Below, one piece after another: positions 1-11,239 of a DNA stretch of 64,000 nucleotides. Source of the DNA: Drechslerella dactyloides (lineage: Eukaryota; Ascomycota; Orbiliomycetes; Orbiliales; Orbiliaceae); the NCBI GenBank assembly GCA_020064725.1, contig JAGTWJ010000001.1, forward strand, positions 4,464,001 to 4,528,000, read 5' to 3'. The notes under the pieces are model-generated. The model was not told where the DNA came from. It saw nothing but the letters and a program-made list of their open reading frames with translations, and ran no database searches. Each line of letters starts with the position of its first letter. Position 1 is the first letter of the stretch. The position numbers and the translations under genes were made by a program.

Positions 1-242
1 AAGATGCCTCCACCAGCTGCCCCAGTGTTCGCCGCGCTTTGACCAAAGATCCCGCCAGGCCTGGCCGCTGATTGCTGCTGCTGCTGCTGCTGCTGCTGCT
101 GACCAAACAAACCCGTTCCCGCAGAAGCTGCTGGGTTCACGTTTGGAGGCGGCAGAAACGGCGACGGTCCTTGGACGCCGCCTGAGATGTGACCCTGGCT
201 CGGCGCCATAGGTGGTATAGGTTGCTGTCCGAAGAGCGACAT
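1..242 (-). CDS. FG/GLFG nucleoporin-like protein, N-terminal fragment (runs off the window)
   Basis: Only the first 80 codons are inside the window, reading leftward from the ATG at 242-240; the rest lies beyond base 1. The start reads MSLFGQQPIPPM. It is followed by a Gly/Pro-rich stretch, a GLFG motif running into ten glutamines (nine CAG and one CAA, 72-101), and then an IFGQ motif. Spaced LFG/GLFG/IFG motifs in a low-complexity Gln/Gly/Ala/Pro background are the hallmark of FG nucleoporins, whose disordered repeats form the permeability barrier of the nuclear pore. Which nucleoporin (Nup49/Nup57/Nup100 type) cannot be decided without the C-terminal half. It is divergent from the complex I gene at 673, with about 430 bp shared upstream. 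Confidence 0.6.
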   Translation of the reverse strand, partial: MSLFGQQPIPPMAPSQGHISGGVQGPSPFLPPPNVNPAASAGTGLFGQQQQQQQQQQSAARPGGIFGQSAANTGAAGGGI

Positions 243-672
243 GATTTCTCGCCGTTTATTGACCCTTAACTTGGGGTCCTTTGAGGTAAAGTTGGAAGAC
301 GCAGATTGGGTGTCAAGTTCGTGTATTCGAGAAACTCGACGGCGAGGCTAACTACCCGTGTCGTGCGTGTATGGGTGTATTCGGTCGAACGTACACTATC
401 GTCGCAGAGTCGATGCGCGCCTGTGCATCCTGTGACGACGGCGACGGGCAGGATCAATGGTCGTGGAAGGCAGGATCCAGCGCGGATGATGCAGCGTCGT
501 TCGTGGAAGCGGTGGGCGAGGAACGTTGTCGCAGACGCGTTCTGTTCTCGCTGTGGCGCCAAACCTTGAACCTCCAGCGCAACACAGTGGACACAGCCAG
601 CCAGCCAGCATCCTCCGAGGAGACGGACGTCCGTGAACAACACCTCGACCACGCACCAGACCGCCAGCAGCC
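243..672. promoter_or_regulatory. Shared upstream region between FG nucleoporin-like gene and NDUFA8
   Basis: These 430 bases separate two divergent start codons and so should hold both promoters. Overlapping open frames occur on both strands here, but none has a recognisable domain and they conflict with each other, so I do not call a gene. Confidence 0.5.
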
Positions 673-1381
673 ATGAGCAACAACCGCGAGCCACGGTATA
701 CAATCCCATCCTCGGTTCCTTGGATCTATATATCTCTTTTTCCATAATCGCAATGGCTGACGCAGCGTCCCGATACGTACAGCTTCAACCAGCATGTCCT
801 GGTGGACACCGTCCCGCTGCCCGATAACATCCCCAAAGTCGACGAGGTAGGCGCCTCTTCCGCGCCGCTGCTCTCCGCCGCCTTCTTTATCGGCGCCCGC
901 TGCCGGCCTTACAACGATGATTACATGAAGTGCAAAGATGAGTCGCCCGGCCGAGGCGAGCTCGACTGCATGAGGGAGGGGCGGAAGGTTACCCGGTGTG
1001 CCATATCGGTGTATGTACCATTCCGTCTGCATTTGATGCATTTGAGGATTACAGTTCGTTGACGGATGTCGCGCAGATTGGAGGATATAAATACGCACTG
1101 CCTGGAACAATTCAGAGCGCACTGGGACTGCCTGGAGCGTAGGAACCATCTGCTGTGGAAATGCAGAAAGCAGGAGTGGCCATTGAACGCCTGCGTATTT
1201 GAGAAGATAGTACGTCTCATTCCACCTGGAGTCATGGGCATATTATGCAATGAGTGGTCAAGACGATAAGCGTGCGTGCTAACAATCCACTTCGGCCTAT
1301 CAGGGACTCGAGAAAACCATCCCCGGGGCTCCGGAAGGGCAGACACCAGTACATCTACGCACGAACGTAAAGTACTCGTAA
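673..1381 (+). CDS. nuo-20.8: NADH:ubiquinone oxidoreductase 20.8 kDa subunit (NDUFA8-type, complex I)
   Basis: Four exons: 673-695, 783-1010, 1077-1209 and 1304-1381, giving 153 aa. It is an accessory subunit of mitochondrial complex I with a twin CHCH fold. All four CX9C motifs are visible: C-RPYNDDYMK-C, C-MREGRKVTR-C, C-LEQFRAHWD-C and C-RKQEWPLNA-C. These cysteines form the disulfides that trap the protein in the intermembrane space through the Mia40 pathway. The start MSNNREPRFNQHVLVDT needs the first intron: the frame of exon 2 is closed upstream by a TAA at 745, and splicing 695 to 783 rebuilds the family's usual FNQxVLVDT start. The ATG at 753 sits inside that intron in another frame. 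The C-terminus EGQTPVHLR is also family-typical. Convergent with Ctf4; the two stops are 241 bp apart. Confidence 0.93.
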
Positions 1382-1622
1382 AGCAATGGTACCCTAAGCC
1401 GCGCCTACGTTCCGGTTCGAAGTGGTATGGGTATCATGAATTGTATACTTTGAAGCTAGAGCTGCAGCTGGTTTCTATCATATCTGCGCAAACGGGATGG
1501 CGTAGCTGTTACAACATGCAACGAGGCTATTGTAAATATTACTTACAGGAAATGTTATTTTGGTTGACATAACGTCACAAGATGAAATCGCTCAAAATGC
1601 TATAGACGCGGGAGCTAGTAGT

Positions 1623-4600
1623 CTAATCTTCCTCCATCTGGTTCCGCATCTCTTCGATCTTCTGCGCCAGCGCATGTCGTTCGTACTTGACCGCAACCTT
1701 GACCGCCATTGCCAGGGTCCTCGGCTGCTTCATCAAGCCCACTATTTCGAGGCACTTACTGTTTTTTTCCTCGTCCTTGCACTCTAGTGCTAGTATCTGA
1801 AGTAGCGTCTTGTCTATAACAACATTACGCTTCACCACATTCAGAGTTTCGTCTTCGGTAGCTTGCGTGTGCTCCACCAAGTCCTCTGCAAGCGACAGGA
1901 GGACCGACTCTCGTACAAACGATTCCTCGAGCTTGCTCATTGGATCGTTCTTCGCTTCGTCTTCTTCGGGCGGGTTGGAGACTGGCATTGTGAAATCAAA
2001 TTCGCTTAGCAGTGGCCGCGGGAAGTACGGATGCTTCTCGCCTCCCTTCAGGATGATGCAGCAGAATTTGTCCTGTGAGACTGCAACCGGCCAGTATGAC
2101 TCTTCCTTCTTGCCACCGATCCGTCGGTCTAGATAGTTTGTGTCCAATATTGGCACCCAGCGTGCCTGGCCAGGACTGCGCCAGTGCTGCAACACCAATA
2201 ACACCCCAGTGGATAGATACACCATGGGGTTCTAAGGATGAATCAGCGCTGCATTCATATATTGCTAGACAATTAAAAGAAAGGGGGCCCTACCCCGTCC
2301 GCAGAGAAGAATATATTCTTCACAGTGGCGTCGTCCGGAAGAGCAACTACGTCATTGTTCTGGATAATTTCATCCCTTCGAATGTTTTCGATGGTGTACG
2401 TCAACTGGGCTCGGCCAGACGCCGACACCGGACCGTTGCCCAGTATCATAACATAGTCTCTCCACGACGTACAAGAGACGACGGGTGTGTGTTTCTGTCG
2501 ATAGACTCTTATTGGCACTCCGTATAGCGAGTATATTCTGATATAGCCTCTATCTGTGCAGGCGACAATATAACTATTACTCAAAGCGATAGCTACGCAA
2601 TCATGAATCAGAAACAATCAGCCGGATAATTTAAGAATGGGAAAAGAGAAACTGGACTCACACAACACCTCCTCTCCGTCCGGCAGACGGGTTTTCCATT
2701 CGTGGCGAACACCCCAGTTTTCGTGCTCTCGATAAAACAAGAGAGCTGGGTTTCCTCGGCCAGGCACGGAAGAAAACAGGGCACCATTTTCATCTATGTC
2801 CGTCGTGTATTAGTTGATGATAATACCGGATTCAATCGCTCGACTTACTCAGGACTGCTTTGTCATAGAGAAGCGGATCTGTAAAGTGAAAGTTTCGGAA
2901 CTGCTCTTGGTCGTAGAACTCTACGGTTACAGTGTTGTGTGTCTTCTGGTCAACAGTCCAGATAAACCCGATCAAGCTTAAGAATAAGTACTTCCTGTCG
3001 CCTCTCCATGGAGTACTACCGGGCTGCATAGGCTCGTGGATATCTGGGGACCACGACCCGTAATGTCTTTTCCCTGAGGGCATGCTGATATTGAGTCCCG
3101 TCAACTTTCGCTTGCCATTCTCGTTCTTCTCAGCATAACCAGCCCCATCGTCATCAACCAGCCAGTCGTCTTCGCCATCGTCGAGAGCGCCTAATATATC
3201 TTCGACTGATCCGCGTCTCTGTCGCTGGGCATCCGCCGCTCTTTTCTCGAGACGCGCGAGGCTTTCCCCCCCAGATTGGAAGCCAGGTGAAGGTTGTAGA
3301 GGAAGCTTCAAAGTCTTCTCATGCTCCGCGGGGAGTGCTTTCATCTGAATGTTGACGAGACCCTCATTGGTAGCAATCGTGATGACGTTGTCGGTAGGGT
3401 GCCATGCGATAGTACTGATCCCACCTTCATACTGACGTCTGCGTAATCCCCGTCAGTAAAGTTTGGCGCTCAAGAGGTAGTAAAAGTGAAAAATGATTCC
3501 TCACTTTATGACAACTTTTTGGTTCTTAGACTCCCAGATCACTACATAGCCCTTGGAGTCGCCGCTGGCCAGAAACGCGCCATTCGCGGACCAGCCGAGG
3601 GCAGTTATATCATTGGAGTGACCGCCAGCGAAAAGCTTCTTCACACCCCAGTCCTGCTTCGATATGACAGAAATATCTACGACAGCCGATTAACCTTTCA
3701 TACCCACAATACTGATCGAGATGGTAGATCAACATACCCATGTCACTCCGCCCCAGGGCAAAGGCTCTCCCGTCGGGGTGCCAGAATACGCGTGTGGTGA
3801 TCTCATTGTCAACATCGATTGCAGGGATGAGACCAGGCAGCTTATCCACCAGGTCCGGGGTCTCGTTTGTGACGGAGTACATGTAGATGGTGCCATCGAC
3901 GCATGATGCGGCCAGAAGCGAGCCGGTGGGATCGAAAGAGAGGTGCTTGATGACTTTAGTGTGGTGGCGAATCACTATGTGCTTCGTGGTGTCGTGTGTA
4001 TTGACGAGCTTGACGTTGATGTCACTGCCATTCACAATAAAATCCTCGAATTAGCAGAAGCCAATTGTAAGTGGACTGTGTGAAGGGTCCAGGAGTACGC
4101 ACTCCGAGCAAGCAGCAAGCCAGTATCCGTCTGGCGAGACGGAGATATCTCTGACAGGCAGGGGGAAGCGTGTGATGAGCTTGTCCGGTTTGTTTGTGCG
4201 TATTGAATAGGATTCCACGACGCCATCTTCATTGCAGATGTACCAGTTTTCGTTCTAAGCACAGGCGCGAAGCAATTGGGTGAGCTGCTTTCACCAGACA
4301 CCATATGGCGAATCTCCTGCGGAGAGCAAGTTGCCAGCTTACAGTGGCGGCCAATCCCGAGTTTGCGGCATGCTGATGGTCGGTGATGTCTGGCTCATCG
4401 ACTGACAGGTGCGTGAACTTGCGCACAAAGTTGTTCTGGCCAGCTGTGATAAGATACTTTCCGTCCGGCGTGTACGTGACAAAAGTTGGCCCTTCAGAGT
4501 CTACATCGAGGCAAAGTCGAACTCCGGTTAGCAAGAAGGTACAAAGTTGCAATTTGCAATGGAAGGAATGGACTATGCTTGCATACGGGCATATTTGAGC

Positions 4601-4632
4601 TGGACGTCCGCTGGCGGATCGAAAAGAGCCAT
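1623..4632 (-). CDS. mcl1: Ctf4/Mcl1/SepB replisome adaptor (WDHD1 family)
   Basis: Nine exons, read leftward: 4632-4588 plus base 4587, 4500-4343, 4254-4103, 4024-3738, 3676-3505, 3438-2849, 2793-2662, 2592-2294 and 2231-1623, giving 814 aa. Ctf4 is the trimeric hub that links the CMG helicase to DNA polymerase alpha and helps sister-chromatid cohesion. The N-terminal half is a WD40 propeller (EGPTFVTYTPDGK, DISVSPDGYWLA, LSFDPTGSLLA, ITALGWSANGAFL, TIAWHPTDNVI). An acidic linker with EDDWLVDDD follows at about residues 330-380. Then comes the SepB-type second propeller (YGSWSPDIHEPMQPGST, PVVSCTSWRDYV, STGVLLVLQHWR, ARWVPILDT). The C-terminus is a helical bundle rich in K/E. The start at 4632 is chosen because splicing to 4500 gives KYAHSEGPTFV, matching family starts. 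Length is near the fungal norm of about 800-900 aa. Confidence 0.9.
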
Positions 4633-6367
4633 GGCTGCGCGATGGTAGGTGTGCATATAGACGGGTGTCGAGTGCACGGTGGAGACATCACCATCGACCT
4701 TCGACGCGACGCAGTGGCTCAACCAACGCCACACCCGACGTCCAATCAGATACGCGACCGCCAGCCAGCCACCGTGCACCGCGATCACGGTTACGGTCAC
4801 CGCTCTTTCGTGCCCCCGTCGCACTGACCGGGCTTCTGGAGCTCGGGGCCGTGGCCATGTGGCCGCTGTACGACATGCGGCCTGCAGCCAGCCTATTTCG
4901 ATCTCCTACATCAATCCTGCTCGATTACATTTCCGAGACGTCGATTCGATAACCCGAATGCACCATGGCTCGAGTACAACCGGATTTAGCCCGCAGTTAA
5001 CCAAGCTGGACCAGCTCGTAAGTACCTCGGTTGATGGACTTGTGATTGCGATGGCAGACCCGAGAGCCCGGGTTAACTTTGTTTCCGATATTTCGACCAG
5101 CAGACGACGCGAGCATGCCGAAATAGCTCTCGGCGCATATTTTGGCCGACATGCATGAACCAGATGAACCAGACTACCCTCGAGATGGAACTGAAGCCGG
5201 CACCTGGCGCATTCCATCCTTCTCGAGCACATGTCAAGGACCCCCAGCGACTGAGACATGGGGAAGGAGGGCAAGCTGAGCGGCCAGCCAGCGGCGACGC
5301 CGACCCTCTTTCCTCTCGCGACCTCGCTCGTACTGGCTCCTGTGTGGAGAAAGTGCTGGGAGCCGCGCCGCGCGGGGATGGACGACCCCAAGCAGGCCGA
5401 ATCGAGACCCGGACTGGCGTCGAATCGATGGCGCTGTTCAGTGTACAGATACATGTTACTTGGATGCATCGTGTTGGCTAATTTAACTTGAGAGCCTGGC
5501 CAACTTCTCAGCATGTGAGACGCCAACTCTGAGTGCAGTTGGTAAGAGATCCGTCATCCTGGATTCAGCCCTCGAATCGAAGAGGTCTCCCAGCAGTTAG
5601 TCAGTCGTCGCGAACGGACGAGTCAGCTGGTTGATGGAGCGCATTTCTGCCGGGGCAAAAACCGCTTCTCGGAATCACTGGGCGTCCAACTGCGGTTGTT
5701 GTAAGACTCCGTTTTACTTGTATAAGCTGGTTATATTCCGTGCCTAATATTGCCCTCTCTTGACTATCGCGGCCTCGCTCGGTCCCTTTTCGATCGCCCG
5801 TTGACATTTCGCAGATTGCTCCGTTTTACACAACCCAGATACAAGCACTCTCGACCTCTCTCCCAGAGCTAGTCTCTCTCCATCAACATCATCATCATCA
5901 GCTTCCATCATTCGCGACGTCGCTCAACATCTGCCCCGTCCTCCCACATTGCCACACTCCATCCTTTCGACGTCAGAGATCGAGTTCAAAGATCGCGTAA
6001 TCTGTCCGAACCCGCCGCGCAACGCAGCAACGCAGCTGGCCAGCCGCGGCTTTCTCGTCCGGGTAAGGAAGGCCGGCCTCGAACCCGCCTGCATCCATCC
6101 CATCCCATCCCGCAGACATGTGAGCGACGTCTGGCTAACCACAATAATATAAATATGATCTCGTGTAGAGCCGGCCCCTGGCGTAGTTATCCCTATTGTT
6201 ACTGCTGCCATCTTATTCCGTAGTCTGGGGAAAACTAGCAGTTGCTTGCGCTCCATCCCTCGCCTATTCTTCAGCTCCACGCGCCGCGAGAGCACGGTAG
6301 ACCGATTGCTACTGTCAAACGAAAACACCATTAATTAAATATTACCATCCTTCGAATTCCTGCAAAC
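4633..6367. promoter_or_regulatory. Intergenic region between divergent Ctf4 and acyl-CoA synthetase genes
   Basis: About 1.7 kb without a gene I can support. The Ctf4-proximal part contains two ACGCG cores (4703-4707, 4752-4756), which are the core of the MCB element used at G1/S in fungi, and a CCAAT at 4742-4746. That is suggestive for a replication gene but such short motifs also occur by chance. The right end carries the leader of the acyl-CoA synthetase, with a candidate leader intron (separate entry). Several 60-200 codon open frames exist on both strands with no recognisable domain. Confidence 0.4.
6063..6168 (+). other. Candidate 5'-UTR intron of the acyl-CoA synthetase gene
   Basis: GTAAGG at 6063-6068, GGCTAAC at about 6133-6138 and a TAG acceptor ending at 6168 form the same donor/branch/acceptor pattern as the coding introns of this window. 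The 106-nt segment lies about 200 bp before the start codon at 6368. A transcript read spanning 6062 to 6169 would confirm it. Confidence 0.5.
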
Positions 6368-8595
6368 ATGACAGACATCATCAGCGCTGCACGGGAAAAG
6401 TACTGCAATGCCCCTCCGCCGGGAAAGCCACATGGCGTCACCATTCCGGGTTCCGCAAGACCCGGCTACTCTGCAATCTATCGCCATTACGCCGTTGGCG
6501 ACGGTCCGCTGATCGAGACCCTGGACCCTCGTATAAGGACACAGCACGAAGCCTTCGAGTCAGGCTGCGCCATTAACCCTGATGCCAATTGCCTAGGCTG
6601 GAGAGAGTACGACCGCGCGACCAAGACATGGGGTCCATTCATCTGGATGAGCTATGGCACCGTCAGACAGCGAAGAACAGATCTCGGTGCTGGCATCGTC
6701 CAGCTTCACCGGCAGGCGGGTCTCCCCACCCGGCAAGCAGCCATCGGTCTCTGGACTCCCAACATTCCGAATTGGCAGCTCATGGATCTCGCAGCAATGG
6801 CCTACAGCAACTTCACTGTCTCCATCTACGACACCCTGGGCCCCTCCACCACCGAATATATCATCAATCATGGCGAGATTTCCACTGTCGCCGCCACGTT
6901 GAACCATATCCCTACCCTGTTGGGATTGAAGGATAGATTGCCCTCTCTGAAGTTCATCATTGCCATGGACTCTATCGACGATGGAGAGCAGCCGGGCAGC
7001 AGGAAGAAGGATTTGCTGGACGCTTGGGCCAGGGAAAAGGGCGTCGAAATTCTGTCCATCGAAGAAGTCGAAGCTTTGGGACAGGATAACCCGATCCCAC
7101 TCGCTCCTCCCACACCAGACGACATTATCACGATAAACTACACTTCGGGCACCTCTGGCGTCCCCAAGGGTGTCGTCTTGACGCACAGGAACGCAATCGG
7201 TGCCATCACAACTTCGTTCATCTGTGCTCCCCAGAACCCCGGACACGTTCTACTCAGTTATATGCCGCTGGCGCATATCTACGAGAGGGTCTCCGAGCAA
7301 GCCGCTCTTGCAACCGGCGCAGCAATCGGCTTCTTTCACGGAAACATCCTGGAATTGGGAGACGATATCAAATTGCTACGGCCAAGTACGTTGTGATCAA
7401 TTTTCCGCTTAAATAATAAATAGAGAATAAATTGCTAACGAGACTTGCAGCTGGATTCTGCTCCGTGCCTCGTCTCTACAACCGTTTCTACGCTGGTATC
7501 AAAGCCGCGACGGTTGACGCTCCTGGTTTCAAGGGCAACCTATCCCGCCGCGCCCTTCACTCGAAACTCACCAGTATGAAAACTGGTGGTACCAACAAGC
7601 ACATGATCTTCGATCGTCTATGGTCGAACAAGATCAAGGCTGGTCTCGGCTTTGAAAGAGTCGGAATTATGATCACAGGCTCTGCACCGATATCCCCGGA
7701 GGTCTTACAGTTCCTCCGTGCGGTATTCGCGAACGACTTTTTCCAAGGCTATGGTCTCACCGAATCATATGCTGTGGGCTCCGTCCAGCTATTCGGCGAC
7801 TACTCGGCTGGAAGCACTGGCCCAATCACACCAACTCTAGAGTGTTGTCTAATGGATGTTCCCGAGATGGAATACCGCTCAACAGACAAGCCGTATCCTC
7901 GCGGTGAGATCCTTCTCCGTGGGGTCACTCGTTTCCGCGAGTATTACAAGAACCCGGAGCAGACCGCCGGTGCCATTGACTCGGACGGCTGGTTCCATAC
8001 AGGTGACGTTGGCGCATTCGATGAGATGGGCCGACTACTCATTATCGACCGCGTCAAGAACATCCTGAAGCTCGCACAGGGCGAATACGTCGCCCCGGAG
8101 AAGATCGAAAACGTCTATCTGGCCAACATGAACATCTTTGCCCAAGGATACTGCCACGGCGACTCGCACCAGTCGCACCTTGTTGGAATTTTCGGTGTCA
8201 ACCCGGACACATTTGCGCCGTATGCATCTAAGATCCTTGGCAAGCATATCCTTCCAACGGACATTGCGGCCATCCGGGAAGCGTGCCAACACAAGTCCGT
8301 CCTCAATGAGGTCCTTACGGACATGGAGAAGACGGCAAAGAAGCGAAAGTTGACCGGCTTTGAGCGAATACGGAACGTCCATCTCGATGTCGAGCCCTTC
8401 AGCGTTGACAACGAGCTGCTGACCCCAACGTATGTTTCTCTTCTGTTTTGTCCTTAAACATATCAAAATATACGGGCGCTAACATTACTACTTTATAGAC
8501 TCAAGCTGAAGAGACCGCAGGCCGCCAAGAAGTTCAGACCCCACATAGACGCCCTGTACGCGGAATCCCAACAGCCCGTGACTCCAAAGCTTTAG
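6368..8595 (+). CDS. Long-chain fatty-acid--CoA ligase (ANL superfamily, Faa2-like)
   Basis: Three exons: 6368-7385, 7451-8429 and 8499-8595, giving 697 aa. It activates long-chain fatty acids to acyl-CoA with ATP through an acyl-adenylate. The P-loop/AMP-binding signature YTSGTSGVPKGVVLTHRN lies at about residues 256-273, MPLAHIYER about 40 residues later, and the hinge motif GWFHTGDVGAFDEMGRLLII..R.KN at about 520-545, followed by KLAQGEYVAPEKIE. These motifs and the length fit the family. The N-terminus (GVTIPGSARPGYSAIYRH) resembles Faa2-type fungal enzymes more than Faa1/Faa4. The protein ends VTPKL; the PKL tripeptide is close to a PTS1 peroxisomal signal (SKL type) but is a weak variant, so peroxisomal location is inference. 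The start has a Kozak-like AAACATGAC context. Convergent with RPC82. Confidence 0.92.
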
Positions 8596-9027
8596 GTCGA
8601 TAGCGCATCTCACGTTACTTTCCCGTTGCTATTTTTCTGGCATATTTTATATATTTTTTCTGCATGAGAGTGATACGTTCTCTGAGGATATCGAACGATA
8701 GATAGGGTAGACAGCCAGCCCTGTGTTTACGGGTTTCTCTTAGTGTATATTGTAGCCTATCTTGCGGTATTTTACATCTATTTACATACAGCCTCGCTGG
8801 CCATAACACAGACAAGATAGCGCGCATATGAGACGATCCTTATCAATCGTCATATTTCATGATGTTCAGACCATTTCATTGGTACTATTTTAATATTGTA
8901 CACTCGTCTTCTAGACTCGCCTGATCACACACTAAAGGCAGCCAAGGTATCGCATGAACCACAAACCACCACAAGGACGCTATCACCCGCGGCACAACAG
9001 AAAACGCAGTACTCGCGCTGATTAACT
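8596..9027. other. Convergent 3' intergenic region
   Basis: 432 bases between the stop codons of the acyl-CoA synthetase and RPC82. It is A/T-richer than the flanking exons and should hold the 3' ends of both transcripts. I see no gene in it. Confidence 0.5.
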
Positions 9028-11239
9028 TCACCAATCCCTAAACATCATGACCTGTCGATCAATTCTCATTAGCTGCCCCAACAGCTTCTCTTCTGATCTC
9101 TGCCACTTAATCAAGTCTGCGAGCTCCTTCTTGGTCAACAGCTCCTCCTCGTGACCCTTGACGTCCGTCCTGTCTGCCTTAGATAGCAGCATGGAGTTCA
9201 AGCCTCGCTCGTGCTCGATCCGCTGCAGGATGCGGCTCATCGACTTGTAAAAGTCGTTTAGCAACGCTACCTTGGACATCTTTTCGTCAAAATAGAAGAA
9301 ATAGAACGTCCGCGCAGGCAGCCGCTCAGCCGTCTTGGGCACTTCCTGTATGTGGAGGAACCCGCGTTCATGCAGGGCACCTAGGTGTGCGCGTATGTCC
9401 TTTTGTCGCAACAGTGCTGTGTCCGCGAGTCCCTTTTCGTCCATCTTGCCCTTATCCTTAATGATCCGCACCAGCCTGGTAGCAACACCGCCAAACCGCT
9501 CCTCAACGATCTGCTCGAGCTCGCGCGTCCGCATTAGCTGACACAACCGGTCCGTGTCGACAGTCCATCCGCCGTATTGCATGCTTCCTTCTTGCTTTGT
9601 CACGAACTGGTTATTGTCTTCGGCAAGTAGCGCAAGGTGTTTCCGGATATGCTGTAGCTGCTCTTTCTTCTCGGCAGCTGCCGAAGAGAGGTCGTGCGTT
9701 CCGTTCATGGTGGTGTCATGATCGTCCAAGTCGGCGTCAAGGTCGTAGTCATCACTGTCGCCCTCCTCGTTCTCCTCGACGTCGAATGGGTTGTTACCTC
9801 CGTTTGCCATCGATCGTTTCTGTGATGTTCCATTATACGCAGAGTGGGCAGAGGCGATCGAGTTGACGAGATCGATGTCTTTACTAATGGTATTACTAAT
9901 ATCGAGAGTTGAGATGACAGTTTCTGGGTAGGAACGTTAGCAGCCTTCATTACGGGTCGATACTTGTTCATACTCTTGCCACCGTCAACCAGTCCCTTCT
10001 CTGTCCGATGCCCGATGGTAGTTTTCTCCAAGTGCTTTAGCAGCTCAGCGTAAACTAGCGATGTGACCTTTCCGATCCGCGTTTCCACCCAGCGAACGAG
10101 TTCCTCGTTTCTAAAGATTGCAAGAAATTTGGCATGGTTGACGCGGAGGACGACGTTACTCTATATCAACTTGTTAGATACGCGTTTCCCATATAAGCGA
10201 CTTCGTAGAACTGACGTCTATCTCCCACTCATCGTCGTCTGCGCCTTGCATCGCGGAGTATTTGGTCCGCTTCCGCGGCCTACCGTCTTGGTGGTCTGAT
10301 TTTCGTTTCAGGCCAAAGTTCCGGTTGTCGAGGTCGGCTGACAGTGCCTCCATCTTCTCTATCACTTTCTCGTCAATCGCCTTCTTCACCCTAGTTTGCA
10401 TCGCCGCTGTAGTCGTTGTTTGTTCGGATGTCACTTTTTGTCGTATCGCGTTCTTGGTGTCGACGGTTGGGTGCATGTGGTGCAACTGCACTGGAACCAA
10501 GAACTTCTCTTGCATAAGGGCCACTATATGCTTCGAGATCTGAGACGCCGTCGTGATTGGTGCGGTGTTTGTGGCTTCAGAAGCGTTGATGGTCGTTCCA
10601 TTCGGCAGCGCGCCAACCGGCTTTCCCTTCGATGAAATACCATATGCTGCGATGAAGTCCGAGACTCTCGCATGGCCAAGGAGAAGAAAGTTGCTGACGA
10701 CAGCGGCGGCCTTATTGCAATCTTGTAAGTATCTGATAGGTATCGCAGGTACAGTATTCAGGTGGCTGACGACATCCAACTTACATCTGCTCCGAAACGC
10801 TCTTCGATTGTACGGACGATCCGGCCGGGATGTAACAGTTCGTATATCTGTAGCCAGTTGCATTCGTAATATGTGGTATCGCGGCCGCCTTCATCGTGAG
10901 TGTAATGAAGGACAAGGTGCTGCTGGATGAGGACTACAAGCGTTTGCTTGACGACTTTCTCCGGGATTTTGACCCGCCGGACGAGGGTGTGGAGCGCCGA
11001 ACGTCCATATTCGAGCAAGATCGCGACGACTCTCTGGGTGGATAGGAAACGGCATATTGTTAGAATACGAATCTAGAAGTCGATCATCCCTTCAATTCAA
11101 AGGCGCTACCAACCGAAGAGAGTTCGCCGTATGTGTCCTTTACAAGAATGGTGCAGAGCTCGACTGCGTTCTAGCACTGAATTAGCAACGTGAACAGCAA
11201 AGTTTACTGGCGGAAACGACTGGGACAAACCTGCTGCAT
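9028..11239 (-). CDS. rpc82: DNA-directed RNA polymerase III subunit RPC3 (C82)
   Basis: Six exons, read leftward: 11239-11231, 11170-11114, 11033-10785, 10710-10216, 10160-9974 and 9923-9028, giving 630 aa. RPC82 is part of the Pol III-specific RPC3/6/7 heterotrimer that opens promoter DNA together with TFIIIB. The start MQQNAVELCTILVKDTYGE, the winged-helix segment RVVAILLEYGRSALHTLVRR, LVLHYTHDEGG..YYECNW and FLLLGHARVSDF are characteristic, as are the C-terminal winged helices (VVLRVNHAKFLAIFRNEELV, RFGGVATRLVRIIKDKGKMDEK). The first coding exon is only nine bases (MQQ). The exon 4 start uses an AAG acceptor at 10711, chosen because it alone keeps frame into AAAVVSNFLLLG. An Asp/Glu-rich insert (DVEENEEGDSDDYDLD) sits just after residue 370. 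Confidence 0.9.

Noticed and set aside
753..827. ATG at 753 as the start of the NDUFA8 gene
   Set aside because: It is in the wrong frame for the conserved sequence and lies inside the first intron; the ATG at 673 with splicing gives the family start.
5516..5600. Possible tRNA relic containing CCTCGAATCG
   Set aside because: No acceptor stem or T-stem forms with it and an A-box is missing.
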